From Micromonospora humi (GTDB taxonomy: Bacteria; Actinomycetota; Actinomycetes; Mycobacteriales; Micromonosporaceae), in NCBI RefSeq assembly GCF_900090105.1, contig NZ_FMDM01000004.1:1-64000 (forward strand): DNA of 64,000 nucleotides, read 5' to 3'. Below are positions 9,206-17,038 of this stretch, piece by piece. The notes beneath the pieces were generated by a model. The model was given only the letters and a program-made list of their open reading frames with translations. It was not told the DNA's origin and searched no databases. The stretch's first letter is position 1; every line of letters starts with the position of its first letter. The position numbers and the translations under genes are program-made.

Positions 9206-10204
9206 GTGACCTACCTCGCCAGCGACGACCGTTACGACGACATGCACTACCGGCGCAGCGGCCGCAGCGGGCTCAAGCTGCCCGTCATCTCCCTCGGCCT
9301 GTGGCACAACTTCGGGCCGGACCGGCCCTTCGAACGGCAGCGTGACATCGTCCGTCGCGCCTTCGACCTCGGCATCACCCACTTCGACCTGGCCAACAAC
9401 TACGGCCCGCCGCCGGGCGCGGCGGAGGAGGCGTTCGGCCGGCTGCTCGCCACCGACCTGAAGCCCTACCGGGACGAGCTGGTGGTGTCCAGCAAGGCCG
9501 GCTACCTGATGTGGCCCGGCCCGTACGGCGAGTGGGGCTCCCGGAAGTACCTGATCTCGTCGCTGGACCAGTCGCTGCGCCGGCTGGGCCTGGACCACGT
9601 CGACATCTTCTACTCGCACCGGTTCGACCCGGACACTCCGCTCGAGGAGACGATGGGCGCGCTGGACACGATCGTCCGCTCGGGCCGGGCGCTCTACGTC
9701 GGCATCTCCAACTACGACTCGGAGCAGACGCGGCGGGCCGCCGAGATCCTCCGCGACCTGGGCACGCCGCTGCTGATCAACCAGCCGTCGTACTCGATGC
9801 TCAACCGCTGGACCGAGTCCGACGGGCTGCTGGACACGCTGGCGGAGGTCGGCGCCGGCTGCATCGCGTTCAGCCCGCTGGCCCAGGGCCTGCTGACCGA
9901 CCGCTACCTGGGTGGCATCCCGGCCGACTCACGGGTGCGCACCAGCGTCTTCCTCAACGAGAGCGACCTCGACGAGGCGACGATGGCGACCATCCGCGCA
10001 CTCGCCGAGGTGGCCCGGCGACGCGGCCAGACGCTGGCCCAACTCGCCCTGGTGTGGGCGCTGCGGGACCCGCGGATGACCAGCCTGATCATCGGCGCGA
10101 GCAGCGTCGGCCAACTGGAGGGCAACGTCGCCGCGCTGGACGGTCTGGACCTGGCCGGCGAGGACCTGGCCGAGATCGACCAGATCCTCGCCGGGGCGCG
10201 GTGA
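9206..10204 (+). CDS. Aldo/keto reductase, YghZ / Kv-beta-like
   Basis: 332 residues from a GTG start. DLANNYGPPPGAAEEAFG, VVSSKAGYLMWPGPYG and DIFYSHRFDPDTPLEE are characteristic of the YghZ (L-glyceraldehyde-3-phosphate reductase) and potassium-channel beta-subunit branch. They carry the catalytic Asp/Tyr, Lys and His. IIGASSVGQLEGN near the end binds NADP. It is divergent from the other reductase; the two are only distantly alike. Detoxification of small aldehydes is the likely role by family. Confidence 0.9.
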   Translation: MTYLASDDRYDDMHYRRSGRSGLKLPVISLGLWHNFGPDRPFERQRDIVRRAFDLGITHFDLANNYGPPPGAAEEAFGRLLATDLKPYRDELVVSSKAGYLMWPGPYGEWGSRKYLISSLDQSLRRLGLDHVDIFYSHRFDPDTPLEETMGALDTIVRSGRALYVGISNYDSEQTRRAAEILRDLGTPLLINQPSYSMLNRWTESDGLLDTLAEVGAGCIAFSPLAQGLLTDRYLGGIPADSRVRTSVFLNESDLDEATMATIRALAEVARRRGQTLAQLALVWALRDPRMTSLIIGASSVGQLEGNVAALDGLDLAGEDLAEIDQILAGAR

Positions 10205-10216
10205 CGCCGCTGGGGT

Positions 10217-11806
10217 TCAGCGGAAGACGGTCCCGGTGCCGGCGTCCCGGACCGCGCTCACCCGGTTGGGGGTGAACGTGGTGCCGGGTCCGACGATGGT
10301 GCCGTCGCAGCCCTCGGTGATGTAGAGCCCGTAGCGCTGCGTCTTGACGGTCTGGTCGTCGATGGCCAGGTCGCCGCTGACCAGCGTGTCGACGCAGGTC
10401 ACCCCGGTGGCGGTGGTGACCCGGATGCCGTCCCGGTTCGGCGTGACGTTCGCGCTGTTGGTGACGTGGTTGTCGACGATCTGGTTGTCGGTGCCGCCGT
10501 TGACGTTGATGCCGTCCTGCCCGGCCTGGTTGATCACGTTGTCGCTCACCACGTTGTGGTCGGCCGTCTTGTTCGGCTGGTCGGCGCTGGACGAGGCGCG
10601 GTTGACCTGGATGCCGTGCCCGCCCACGTTGGTGATGGTGCAGCCGGTGACCGTGTCCCCGCTGGTCGCCAGCAGTTCGACGCCGTCGCTCTGGGCGCCG
10701 CTGATGACGCAGTCCCGCACGGTGTTGCCCATCGACACCCAGTTCTGGTTCTTGCCGTCGAACACGATGCCCCGCCCTCGGGAGGCGGTCACCCGCACCC
10801 GCTCCACGACCATGTTGTTGCCGTCGTCGAAGTCGAGCGCGTCGCTGGTGCTCCGGAACGCCCCCTCGGCGGAGACCGCGAGGTCCCGGACGATCACGCT
10901 GTCCCAACCCTTGGTGTTGAACGGCTCGGTGTCCCCGGCGCTGGAGTTGTCGTTGCGGATGAGCGTGTCGTACATGCCGGCGCCGACGAAGGTCACCTTG
11001 CGAATGCCCTCCAGTTTCATGTACTCGGCGCCGAAGTCGAACGTGCCGGCGCCGAAGCGGACCGTCCCGCCGCCGAGGCGGTTCAGCTCGATCACGGCGC
11101 TCTCCAGCACGCTCTTGAGGCTGCCGGTGTAGGTCTCCCCGGTGACGTCGGAGGCCGCCTGGTAGGTGACCGCGCCGAGCCGGCTTATGACGTACGGCGA
11201 CGGGTTGGGTGGGGACGGCGTGATCAGTTGGGGCTTGTTGGCCCCCTCCCGGCTGGTCACCCGCAGGCCGGTGTCGTTGGTGGTGGTGAGCGCCACGGTC
11301 ACCGGCCCGTTCCCGGTGACCAGCGACGAGACGCTCACCGACACCCAGGTGTCCGCGCCGACCGGTCCGCTGCGGACGGTCGTGGCGCCGATCGGCGGGG
11401 CGTTGGCGTAGGTGATGGTGTTCTCGTCCCAGGTGTTGTCGGCCACCGGGTGGATGTCCACCCCGGTGCTGCTGGCGGTCTCCACATAGAGCCGCAGCAC
11501 CGCGGTCGGGTCCGTGGTGACGCCGGTGACGTCGAACCGCAGGTAGGCGACCTGCCGGGGCACGGCGTCGACCCGGAGCGAGGACGTCCGCCCCGCGTTC
11601 GTCGACGGACGGGAGGCGTCCACCCAGGCGTCGGCCACCGGATTGAGCGTGACGGCGTCGGTCGCCCGGGCGACCGCCGCGGCGGTCGTCGCGTGCGGCT
11701 TCGGCCGGCCGGCCTGCGCCGCGGTGGTGGGCGGGATGACGGTGGCACCGGCCAGGACGAGCACCGGCGCCGCCAGTCGGAGCAGGGATCGGGATCGAGT
11801 GGTCAT
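10217..11806 (-). CDS. Secreted DNRLRE + right-handed beta-helix protein
   Basis: 529 residues with a signal peptide (about 1-30). Residues 45-200 resemble the DNRLRE/CBM96-like beta-sandwich (ADAWVDASRPSTNAG, YLRFDVTG, LRLYVETAS). The rest is rich in Asn/Gly/Val repeats such as NNMVVERVRVTASRGRGIVF and DNVINQAGQDGINVNGG, typical of the pectate-lyase-like parallel beta-helix. Such proteins bind or cleave polysaccharide. A strong GGAGGAG precedes the ATG. It lies 65 bases after the GH99-like gene and is probably the last gene of the glycan operon. The convergent reductase gene ends 12 bases away. Confidence 0.82.
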   Translation of the reverse strand: MTTRSRSLLRLAAPVLVLAGATVIPPTTAAQAGRPKPHATTAAAVARATDAVTLNPVADAWVDASRPSTNAGRTSSLRVDAVPRQVAYLRFDVTGVTTDPTAVLRLYVETASSTGVDIHPVADNTWDENTITYANAPPIGATTVRSGPVGADTWVSVSVSSLVTGNGPVTVALTTTNDTGLRVTSREGANKPQLITPSPPNPSPYVISRLGAVTYQAASDVTGETYTGSLKSVLESAVIELNRLGGGTVRFGAGTFDFGAEYMKLEGIRKVTFVGAGMYDTLIRNDNSSAGDTEPFNTKGWDSVIVRDLAVSAEGAFRSTSDALDFDDGNNMVVERVRVTASRGRGIVFDGKNQNWVSMGNTVRDCVISGAQSDGVELLATSGDTVTGCTITNVGGHGIQVNRASSSADQPNKTADHNVVSDNVINQAGQDGINVNGGTDNQIVDNHVTNSANVTPNRDGIRVTTATGVTCVDTLVSGDLAIDDQTVKTQRYGLYITEGCDGTIVGPGTTFTPNRVSAVRDAGTGTVFR

Positions 11807-11871
11807 TGCTCCTCCAGAACGGTGTGGAGGGTGGCCCGGGTCGGCCGCGACGTCGGTGGTGGGTCGCCCGG

Positions 11872-14043
11872 TCAGTGATGGAGTGGCGCCTCCTCGGACC
11901 GCGTGGCGCCAGTGTGGGTCGGCGGGGTGGCGGCGGCTCGCCGACGCCGTCGACGGCGGTAAATCCAGAGCGGCACCAGGGCCACCGCGCCGATCGCCAG
12001 GATCAACGCGGCCCAGGCGGGCAGGCCCCAGTCGTCACCGTCGGCGCTGCTGTCCAGCTGCGCGTCCGGGTGCGGGGCGACACCGAGCAGGTCGGCCAGC
12101 ACCTCCAGGTACCTGCTGCCCCACTCTTCGCTCGGTTCCACGTAGGTGTTCTCGGTGAACTCGTTCCAGCTGATGATGCCGAGGGCATCGGGCTGGGAGA
12201 GCCGGGCGGCCGCGAACGACGCCCGCAGCGTCTCCCCGTCCCGGCGGGGCACCTCCCTCCTCCCGCCGATCTGGCGGGCGTCGAAGCCGGGCGAGACCGG
12301 GGCGATCCACAGTCCGCCGCGTAGATGGACCGCCCGGGACATCGCGGTGAGCTTGTCCCGGCTGCGGTCGACGAGCGGGTCGGCCGACGACCAGTAGTAG
12401 GCCTGGCCGTCGAGGGCCGACTGGCCGTTCACCACCGAGACGCTCTTGGCGGTGCCGAGGACCTGCAGCTTCTGCTGCGCCTGGCGGACGGTGTCCGCCA
12501 CCTCGGTGGCGGAGTAGCGGTCGCTGCCGTTCCAGATCACCACCGGCTGGTCGAAGATGTCGAAGACCGGGTCGGCGGCGTAGCGGTCGGCGAACAGGGC
12601 CAGGTCGGTCCGGACCGTGGCCAGCGGCAGCGGCTTCCGACTGAAGTCGATGCCCTGGTAGACGATGCCGAGCCGGAAGCTCTCGGCGCGGGCCACCTCG
12701 ACCAGCGCGGCGAGCCGTTCGTCGAGTTGCTCGGTGTGCTTCCAGGAGACCAGGAAGCCGGTGATCCCGGCGGCCTTGGCCATCCGCACGTGCCGCCGCA
12801 TGATCTCCTGGTCGTCGCTCGAATAGCGGCCGAGCACCGGGTAGTCGCTCTTCGCCCGGTTCCACGAGGTGGGGTTGAACCAGATGTAGTAGTAGGCGAG
12901 CACCGGCACCGACGGCGACGCCGAGGTGGTCGGGGCGGCGGGTGCGGCCCGCGCCGGAACCGCCGGCAGGCCCACGGCGGTCAGCAGCGCCAGCAGCACC
13001 AGCCCGGCGGCGGCGCCGGGCCGCCAGCGACGCCGGCCGGCCCGGCGGGCACCGAGCCGGAGCGCCCGGAAGGGGCGGCGCAGGTGCGGACGGCCCAGCA
13101 GGACCAGCCCGACGGCCACCCCCAACACACCTACCACGACCAGGGTCAGGTCCAGGACGCTGATCACGGTGAGCATCACCTCCTGGTCCCGGCTGATGGT
13201 CACCGGTCGGCCGAAGGAGAGCCCGCCGCCGTGCACGGTCAGCGTGTAGGTGCCCCGGGGCAGGTCGGGGACCAGGACGCTGCCGTCCGGGCCGAACGGC
13301 AGCCGCTGCACCCGCCCGTCGGCGCGGGTGAGGTGGATGCCGCTGCCCGCCCGGCGGGGGAAGAACATGTCCGAGGCGGTGAACGACACCTTGAAGAAGA
13401 GCAGTTGCACCACCCAGCTCTGACGGTCCCAGGGCACGAACTTCTGGCCGGCCCGGTTGACCACCGAGGTCCCGTCCACCATCACGGCGTCCACCACGTA
13501 GTAGAGGCGCTTCGAGGTGAGACCGCGCGGACCCTGCTGGGTGCGGCTCTCGGCGAGCCAGAGCGGCTTCGCCAACTGGTCGCCGGCCAGCTCGATGATC
13601 TCCCCGGTGTTGCTGCGCAGCCGCATCGACGTCACCCGCTCGACCGGCACCGGCGACTCGAAGCGGTCGATGTAGCGCCAACCGACCCGGCGGATGGTGC
13701 GCAGGCCCACCTCGACGATCCGGTCGCGCACGCCGTGGTCGACGCTGCCCCGGAAGCGGTCGAGCACCACCTTGCGGTCCGCGCTCACCATCGCCGCGCC
13801 GACCTTCAGCCGCTCGTCGAGGCCGATGAAGTTGCGGACCCTGATGGACACCCGTCCCTTCGCGTCCGAGCGGCCGGTGTTGCCGTCCACCGCCACCGGA
13901 ACGCCGCGGATCGGCGGCACCATCTGCAGGTGCAGCGTGCCGGGCAGCGCGGAGCGGGGCGCGGCCGTGCCGGCGGCCGGGGTGAGCAGCACGCCCACGA
14001 GCACCAGGAGCAGCGGCAGCAGCAGCCGGCGGGCCGCGGTCAC
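11872..14043 (-). CDS. Membrane-anchored GH99-like glycoside hydrolase
   Basis: 723 residues from a GTG at 14043 that overlaps the previous stop (GTGA); a longer frame into the upstream gene is a shadow. Order: signal peptide; a beta-rich region with a carboxypeptidase-regulatory-like fold; a membrane segment near 380-400; a second hydrophobic stretch; a GH99-like barrel (VLAYYYIWFNPTSWNRAKS, GITGFLVSWKHTEQLDE, IISWNEFTENTYVEPSEEW); and a C-terminal membrane helix followed by a run of arginines. The WNE/EP residues fit the catalytic region of GH99-type endo-mannosidases. Expected outside the membrane, editing the glycan made by the upstream transferases (inference). Confidence 0.8.
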   Translation of the reverse strand: MTAARRLLLPLLLVLVGVLLTPAAGTAAPRSALPGTLHLQMVPPIRGVPVAVDGNTGRSDAKGRVSIRVRNFIGLDERLKVGAAMVSADRKVVLDRFRGSVDHGVRDRIVEVGLRTIRRVGWRYIDRFESPVPVERVTSMRLRSNTGEIIELAGDQLAKPLWLAESRTQQGPRGLTSKRLYYVVDAVMVDGTSVVNRAGQKFVPWDRQSWVVQLLFFKVSFTASDMFFPRRAGSGIHLTRADGRVQRLPFGPDGSVLVPDLPRGTYTLTVHGGGLSFGRPVTISRDQEVMLTVISVLDLTLVVVGVLGVAVGLVLLGRPHLRRPFRALRLGARRAGRRRWRPGAAAGLVLLALLTAVGLPAVPARAAPAAPTTSASPSVPVLAYYYIWFNPTSWNRAKSDYPVLGRYSSDDQEIMRRHVRMAKAAGITGFLVSWKHTEQLDERLAALVEVARAESFRLGIVYQGIDFSRKPLPLATVRTDLALFADRYAADPVFDIFDQPVVIWNGSDRYSATEVADTVRQAQQKLQVLGTAKSVSVVNGQSALDGQAYYWSSADPLVDRSRDKLTAMSRAVHLRGGLWIAPVSPGFDARQIGGRREVPRRDGETLRASFAAARLSQPDALGIISWNEFTENTYVEPSEEWGSRYLEVLADLLGVAPHPDAQLDSSADGDDWGLPAWAALILAIGAVALVPLWIYRRRRRRRAAATPPTHTGATRSEEAPLHH

Positions 14044-15401
14044 CTGACCCGCCGCCGTCCACGAACGGCCGCCGCGCCGACCAACGCGGCGACGAGGACC
14101 AGCACGGTGGCGTACGAGCCGTAGACCGGGCGCGGGTCGGTCCGCTTCAGCGAGACGGGGGTACGTTCGGCGCTGAGCAGGACGCCGGGGCGGGGCGGGG
14201 CGGCGAAGTCGAACGCGTCCAGGAACGTGTTCGCCTTGGCGTCCCGGCTGGCCAGCGGTTTGAGCCGCCAGTTGACCTCGATGAACTTGAGCACCGAGGT
14301 GAAGTCGAGCGTGGTGGAGTCGACCCGGCCCCGGCGGGCGTACGGGCTGACCAGCAGCGCCGGCACCCGGAAGCCGTAGCCGAACTGGTCGACCTTCGGC
14401 GGCGTGACGTGGTCGTACCAGCCGCCCCAGTCGTCGTACGACCAGATGAAGGCCGACGTGGACCACTCGGGGGACCGCATGAGCTGGGTCAGCAGCGCCC
14501 GGACCAGGTTCTGCCCGGCGCCGATGTTGCCCGGCGGGTGCTCGCTGTTGCCGGCCGGCGCGATGAACGAGACCGCCGGCAGGTCACCCTTGGCCGCGTC
14601 GGCGTAGTACTCGTCCAGGTCGACGATCTTGGAGAACAGGCGCGGGTTGTCGACGTAGCGGGCGTACCCCAGCAGCGGCACCCAGATGACCTGCGCGCCC
14701 CGGTCGATGTCCTCCTCCTCGACCCGGGACCGGAACGTGATGGTCGGGTCGTAGTTCTGCACGTAGAACTTCCAACTGATCCCGGCCGCCTCCAGCCGGT
14801 CGAAGATGGTCGGGATGTCCCCCCAACCGGTCGCCGGGATGGTCTCCGACTTGCCGGCCGCACCCGGACCGCCGGTGACCCGGTACATGTGGTTGCGGAT
14901 GCTGCCCGAGTGCGACGAGCTGAAGAAGCGGTCGAAGAGCACGTACTCGTCGGCCAGGTTCCAGTAGTACGGCAGGTCCCGGTCGTCGTAGTAGGCCATC
15001 GCCATCCGGCCGTCCTTGCCCGCCTTGCTCACCCCCTCGACGAAGCCGTTCATCCGGCCGCCGTTGTACTGCTGGGCGAACGCGTCGGCGGAGTGGTCGA
15101 GGTCGATCGCGCCGAGCTTGCCGATGTGGAACGGCTTGACGCAGGGCTCCGGCAGGTCCGACCGGATCGGCATGCAGACGCCCTTCGGGATCCCGTCCAC
15201 GCCGGGCCGGGTGCCGAAGTAGTTGTCGAAGGTGTGGTTCTCCTGCATCAGGAAGACCAGGTTCTCGATCGGCGTGGTGGGCCCGGCCGGCGCCTTCGGA
15301 CCGGGCGCGGCCGAGGCGACGGCCGGCTCCGCCGTCACCGCCACCAGGGCCAGCAGTACGACGGCGGCCGACAGCCACCCCAGTCTCCTCCGGCGGGTCA
15401 T
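14040..15401 (-). CDS. Phospholipase-C/acid-phosphatase-type phosphoesterase
   Basis: 453 residues. Signal peptide (1-30), then the phosphoesterase family (PF04185) signature VFLMQENHTFDNYFGTR, where Glu-Asn bind metal and Thr is the probable nucleophile. FIWSYDDWGGWYDHVTPP supplies further metal ligands. A C-terminal helix plus RGRRRVR tail anchors it. The family includes phospholipase C and acid phosphatases; in a glycan operon it may release a polyprenyl- or lipid-phosphate headgroup (inference). Start ATGA overlaps the previous stop, and its own stop overlaps the next start. Confidence 0.85.
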   Translation of the reverse strand: MTRRRRLGWLSAAVVLLALVAVTAEPAVASAAPGPKAPAGPTTPIENLVFLMQENHTFDNYFGTRPGVDGIPKGVCMPIRSDLPEPCVKPFHIGKLGAIDLDHSADAFAQQYNGGRMNGFVEGVSKAGKDGRMAMAYYDDRDLPYYWNLADEYVLFDRFFSSSHSGSIRNHMYRVTGGPGAAGKSETIPATGWGDIPTIFDRLEAAGISWKFYVQNYDPTITFRSRVEEEDIDRGAQVIWVPLLGYARYVDNPRLFSKIVDLDEYYADAAKGDLPAVSFIAPAGNSEHPPGNIGAGQNLVRALLTQLMRSPEWSTSAFIWSYDDWGGWYDHVTPPKVDQFGYGFRVPALLVSPYARRGRVDSTTLDFTSVLKFIEVNWRLKPLASRDAKANTFLDAFDFAAPPRPGVLLSAERTPVSLKRTDPRPVYGSYATVLVLVAALVGAAAVRGRRRVR

Positions 15402-17038
15402 GGACGCACCTCATAGATGATGATCACGGGAACGGGGACGGCACGGCCCGAGGCGTCGGCGCCGCCGACGTACTCCGTGTGCACGACGCGGCCGTGGTAG
15501 CGCCGGACGAGGGTGTTCAACCGGTCGGCGAAGAACGTGGAGCGCCGCGCGGAGAACGAGTCCCAGACGATGTAGTGCAGGTTGTTGTTGCGCAGCCATC
15601 CGTCCGGGTTGTTCAGCGCCACGTAGGAGGGGTTGCGGTGCAACGGGTTCGGGCTGACCGACAGGCCGTAGCTCTGCCGCTGCCCGTAGTAGCGGATGAT
15701 GTTCGACATCGACGGGCCGAGGGTGAGGATCACCGAACCGTCGGGGGTGTGGTCGGTCAGCCAGCGGCCGGCCTCCCGGCCGCCGGGCACCCCGCCGGAC
15801 CCGGCCAGGAAGTGCGCTCCGCCCTGCTGACTGACCGCCCGCCAGCAGGGCACCAGCAGGCTCAGCGCGACAGTGGCGACGGCCGCCAACCGGACCACCC
15901 GGGTGAGGCGGGCCCGGGGCGCCGACCGGAGGCGGCGCAGCGTGGCGAGCCGGGCCGGCACCGGCAGGACGGCCAGCGCCCGGGCGGCGAGCACCGCCAG
16001 CGGCACCACCACCGGCAGCAGGTACTGGAAACCCTTGACCGGCCAGAGCTGGAAGAAGACCACCGGGACGGCGATCCACGACAGCAGCAGCGTTTCGCGC
16101 CAACTCCGCCGCCGGCGGGCCCACCACAGGCCGCCGAACGCGGTGAGCAGCACCAGCAGGCCGACCGCCGAGGGCACGTTCTCCAGGTAGAACGACATCG
16201 GGTGGTTGGGCCGCCGGAAGAGCTGCCAGACGAGGTAGTTGCGGCCGGTCTCGGTGCGGCCGGCCAGCGCCTGGGAGACCGGATGGGTGGCGAACACCAG
16301 CGCCAGCACCGGCAGGGCGAGCAGCGTGGCCCGCACCGGGCGGCGCACGTCCGGGGTGAGCGCCAGGAACGCGTAGATGCTGCCGGCCAGCACGACGCTG
16401 GTCTCCTTGGCCAGCATGGTGACCCCGAGCATCGCGGCGGTGGCCACGTACCAGACCGTGTCCCGCTGCTGGACGAACCGGACCATGCAGTAGAGCGTCA
16501 GCGTCGCCAGCAGCACCATCGGCCCGTCGAGCAGCACCTGGCGGGTCACCACCACGTGGTAGGGCATCACGGCCAGCAGCAGCGCCGCGATGACCCCGAC
16601 CCGCCGGCTGTAGAGCCGCGCGCCGAGCGGATACACCGCGAGCACCGTCAACACCCCGAGGACCACGACGACCAGCCGCCCGGCCACGTCCACCTCGCCG
16701 ACCCGGAAGAACGGCGAGAGCAGCGTCTGGACGAGCATCGGATGGGCGCGGAAGACCGGGAAGTACTCGGTGTACCGGGGGTTGCCGGCGAGCGAGGCGG
16801 CCTGCCCGGCGTACACCGCCTCGTCGCTGTTGAAGCCGAACGCGTCGATCTGCCAGGTGCGGACGAACAGCGCCAGCACGGTCACGCCGGTGAGCGCGCC
16901 GGCCACCCGCCACCGCGACCGCCGCCAGGCCGGCGGCCAGGACGGCGCGGACACCGTCCATCGCCGACGCCCGTCCCGTGAGTCACCGCCCCGGCGCTGC
17001 TCGGGCAGCGTGTCGGTGACCGGATGGAGCACGCTCAC
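15398..17038 (-). CDS. GT39-type (ArnT/PMT-like) membrane glycosyltransferase
   Basis: 546 residues from a GTG at 17038, fixed by a GTGA overlap with the previous stop. About eleven hydrophobic helices are followed by a C-terminal extracytoplasmic domain ending in VPVIIIYEV. The first external loop carries DAFGFNSDEAVYAGQA; the Asp-Glu pair is the GT-C fold catalytic motif of dolichyl/undecaprenyl-phosphate-sugar-dependent transferases. It should use the lipid-linked sugar made by the upstream GT2 domain. The much longer frame reaching 19135 is an artefact of overlapping phases. Confidence 0.87.
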   Translation of the reverse strand: MSVLHPVTDTLPEQRRGGDSRDGRRRWTVSAPSWPPAWRRSRWRVAGALTGVTVLALFVRTWQIDAFGFNSDEAVYAGQAASLAGNPRYTEYFPVFRAHPMLVQTLLSPFFRVGEVDVAGRLVVVVLGVLTVLAVYPLGARLYSRRVGVIAALLLAVMPYHVVVTRQVLLDGPMVLLATLTLYCMVRFVQQRDTVWYVATAAMLGVTMLAKETSVVLAGSIYAFLALTPDVRRPVRATLLALPVLALVFATHPVSQALAGRTETGRNYLVWQLFRRPNHPMSFYLENVPSAVGLLVLLTAFGGLWWARRRRSWRETLLLSWIAVPVVFFQLWPVKGFQYLLPVVVPLAVLAARALAVLPVPARLATLRRLRSAPRARLTRVVRLAAVATVALSLLVPCWRAVSQQGGAHFLAGSGGVPGGREAGRWLTDHTPDGSVILTLGPSMSNIIRYYGQRQSYGLSVSPNPLHRNPSYVALNNPDGWLRNNNLHYIVWDSFSARRSTFFADRLNTLVRRYHGRVVHTEYVGGADASGRAVPVPVIIIYEVRP

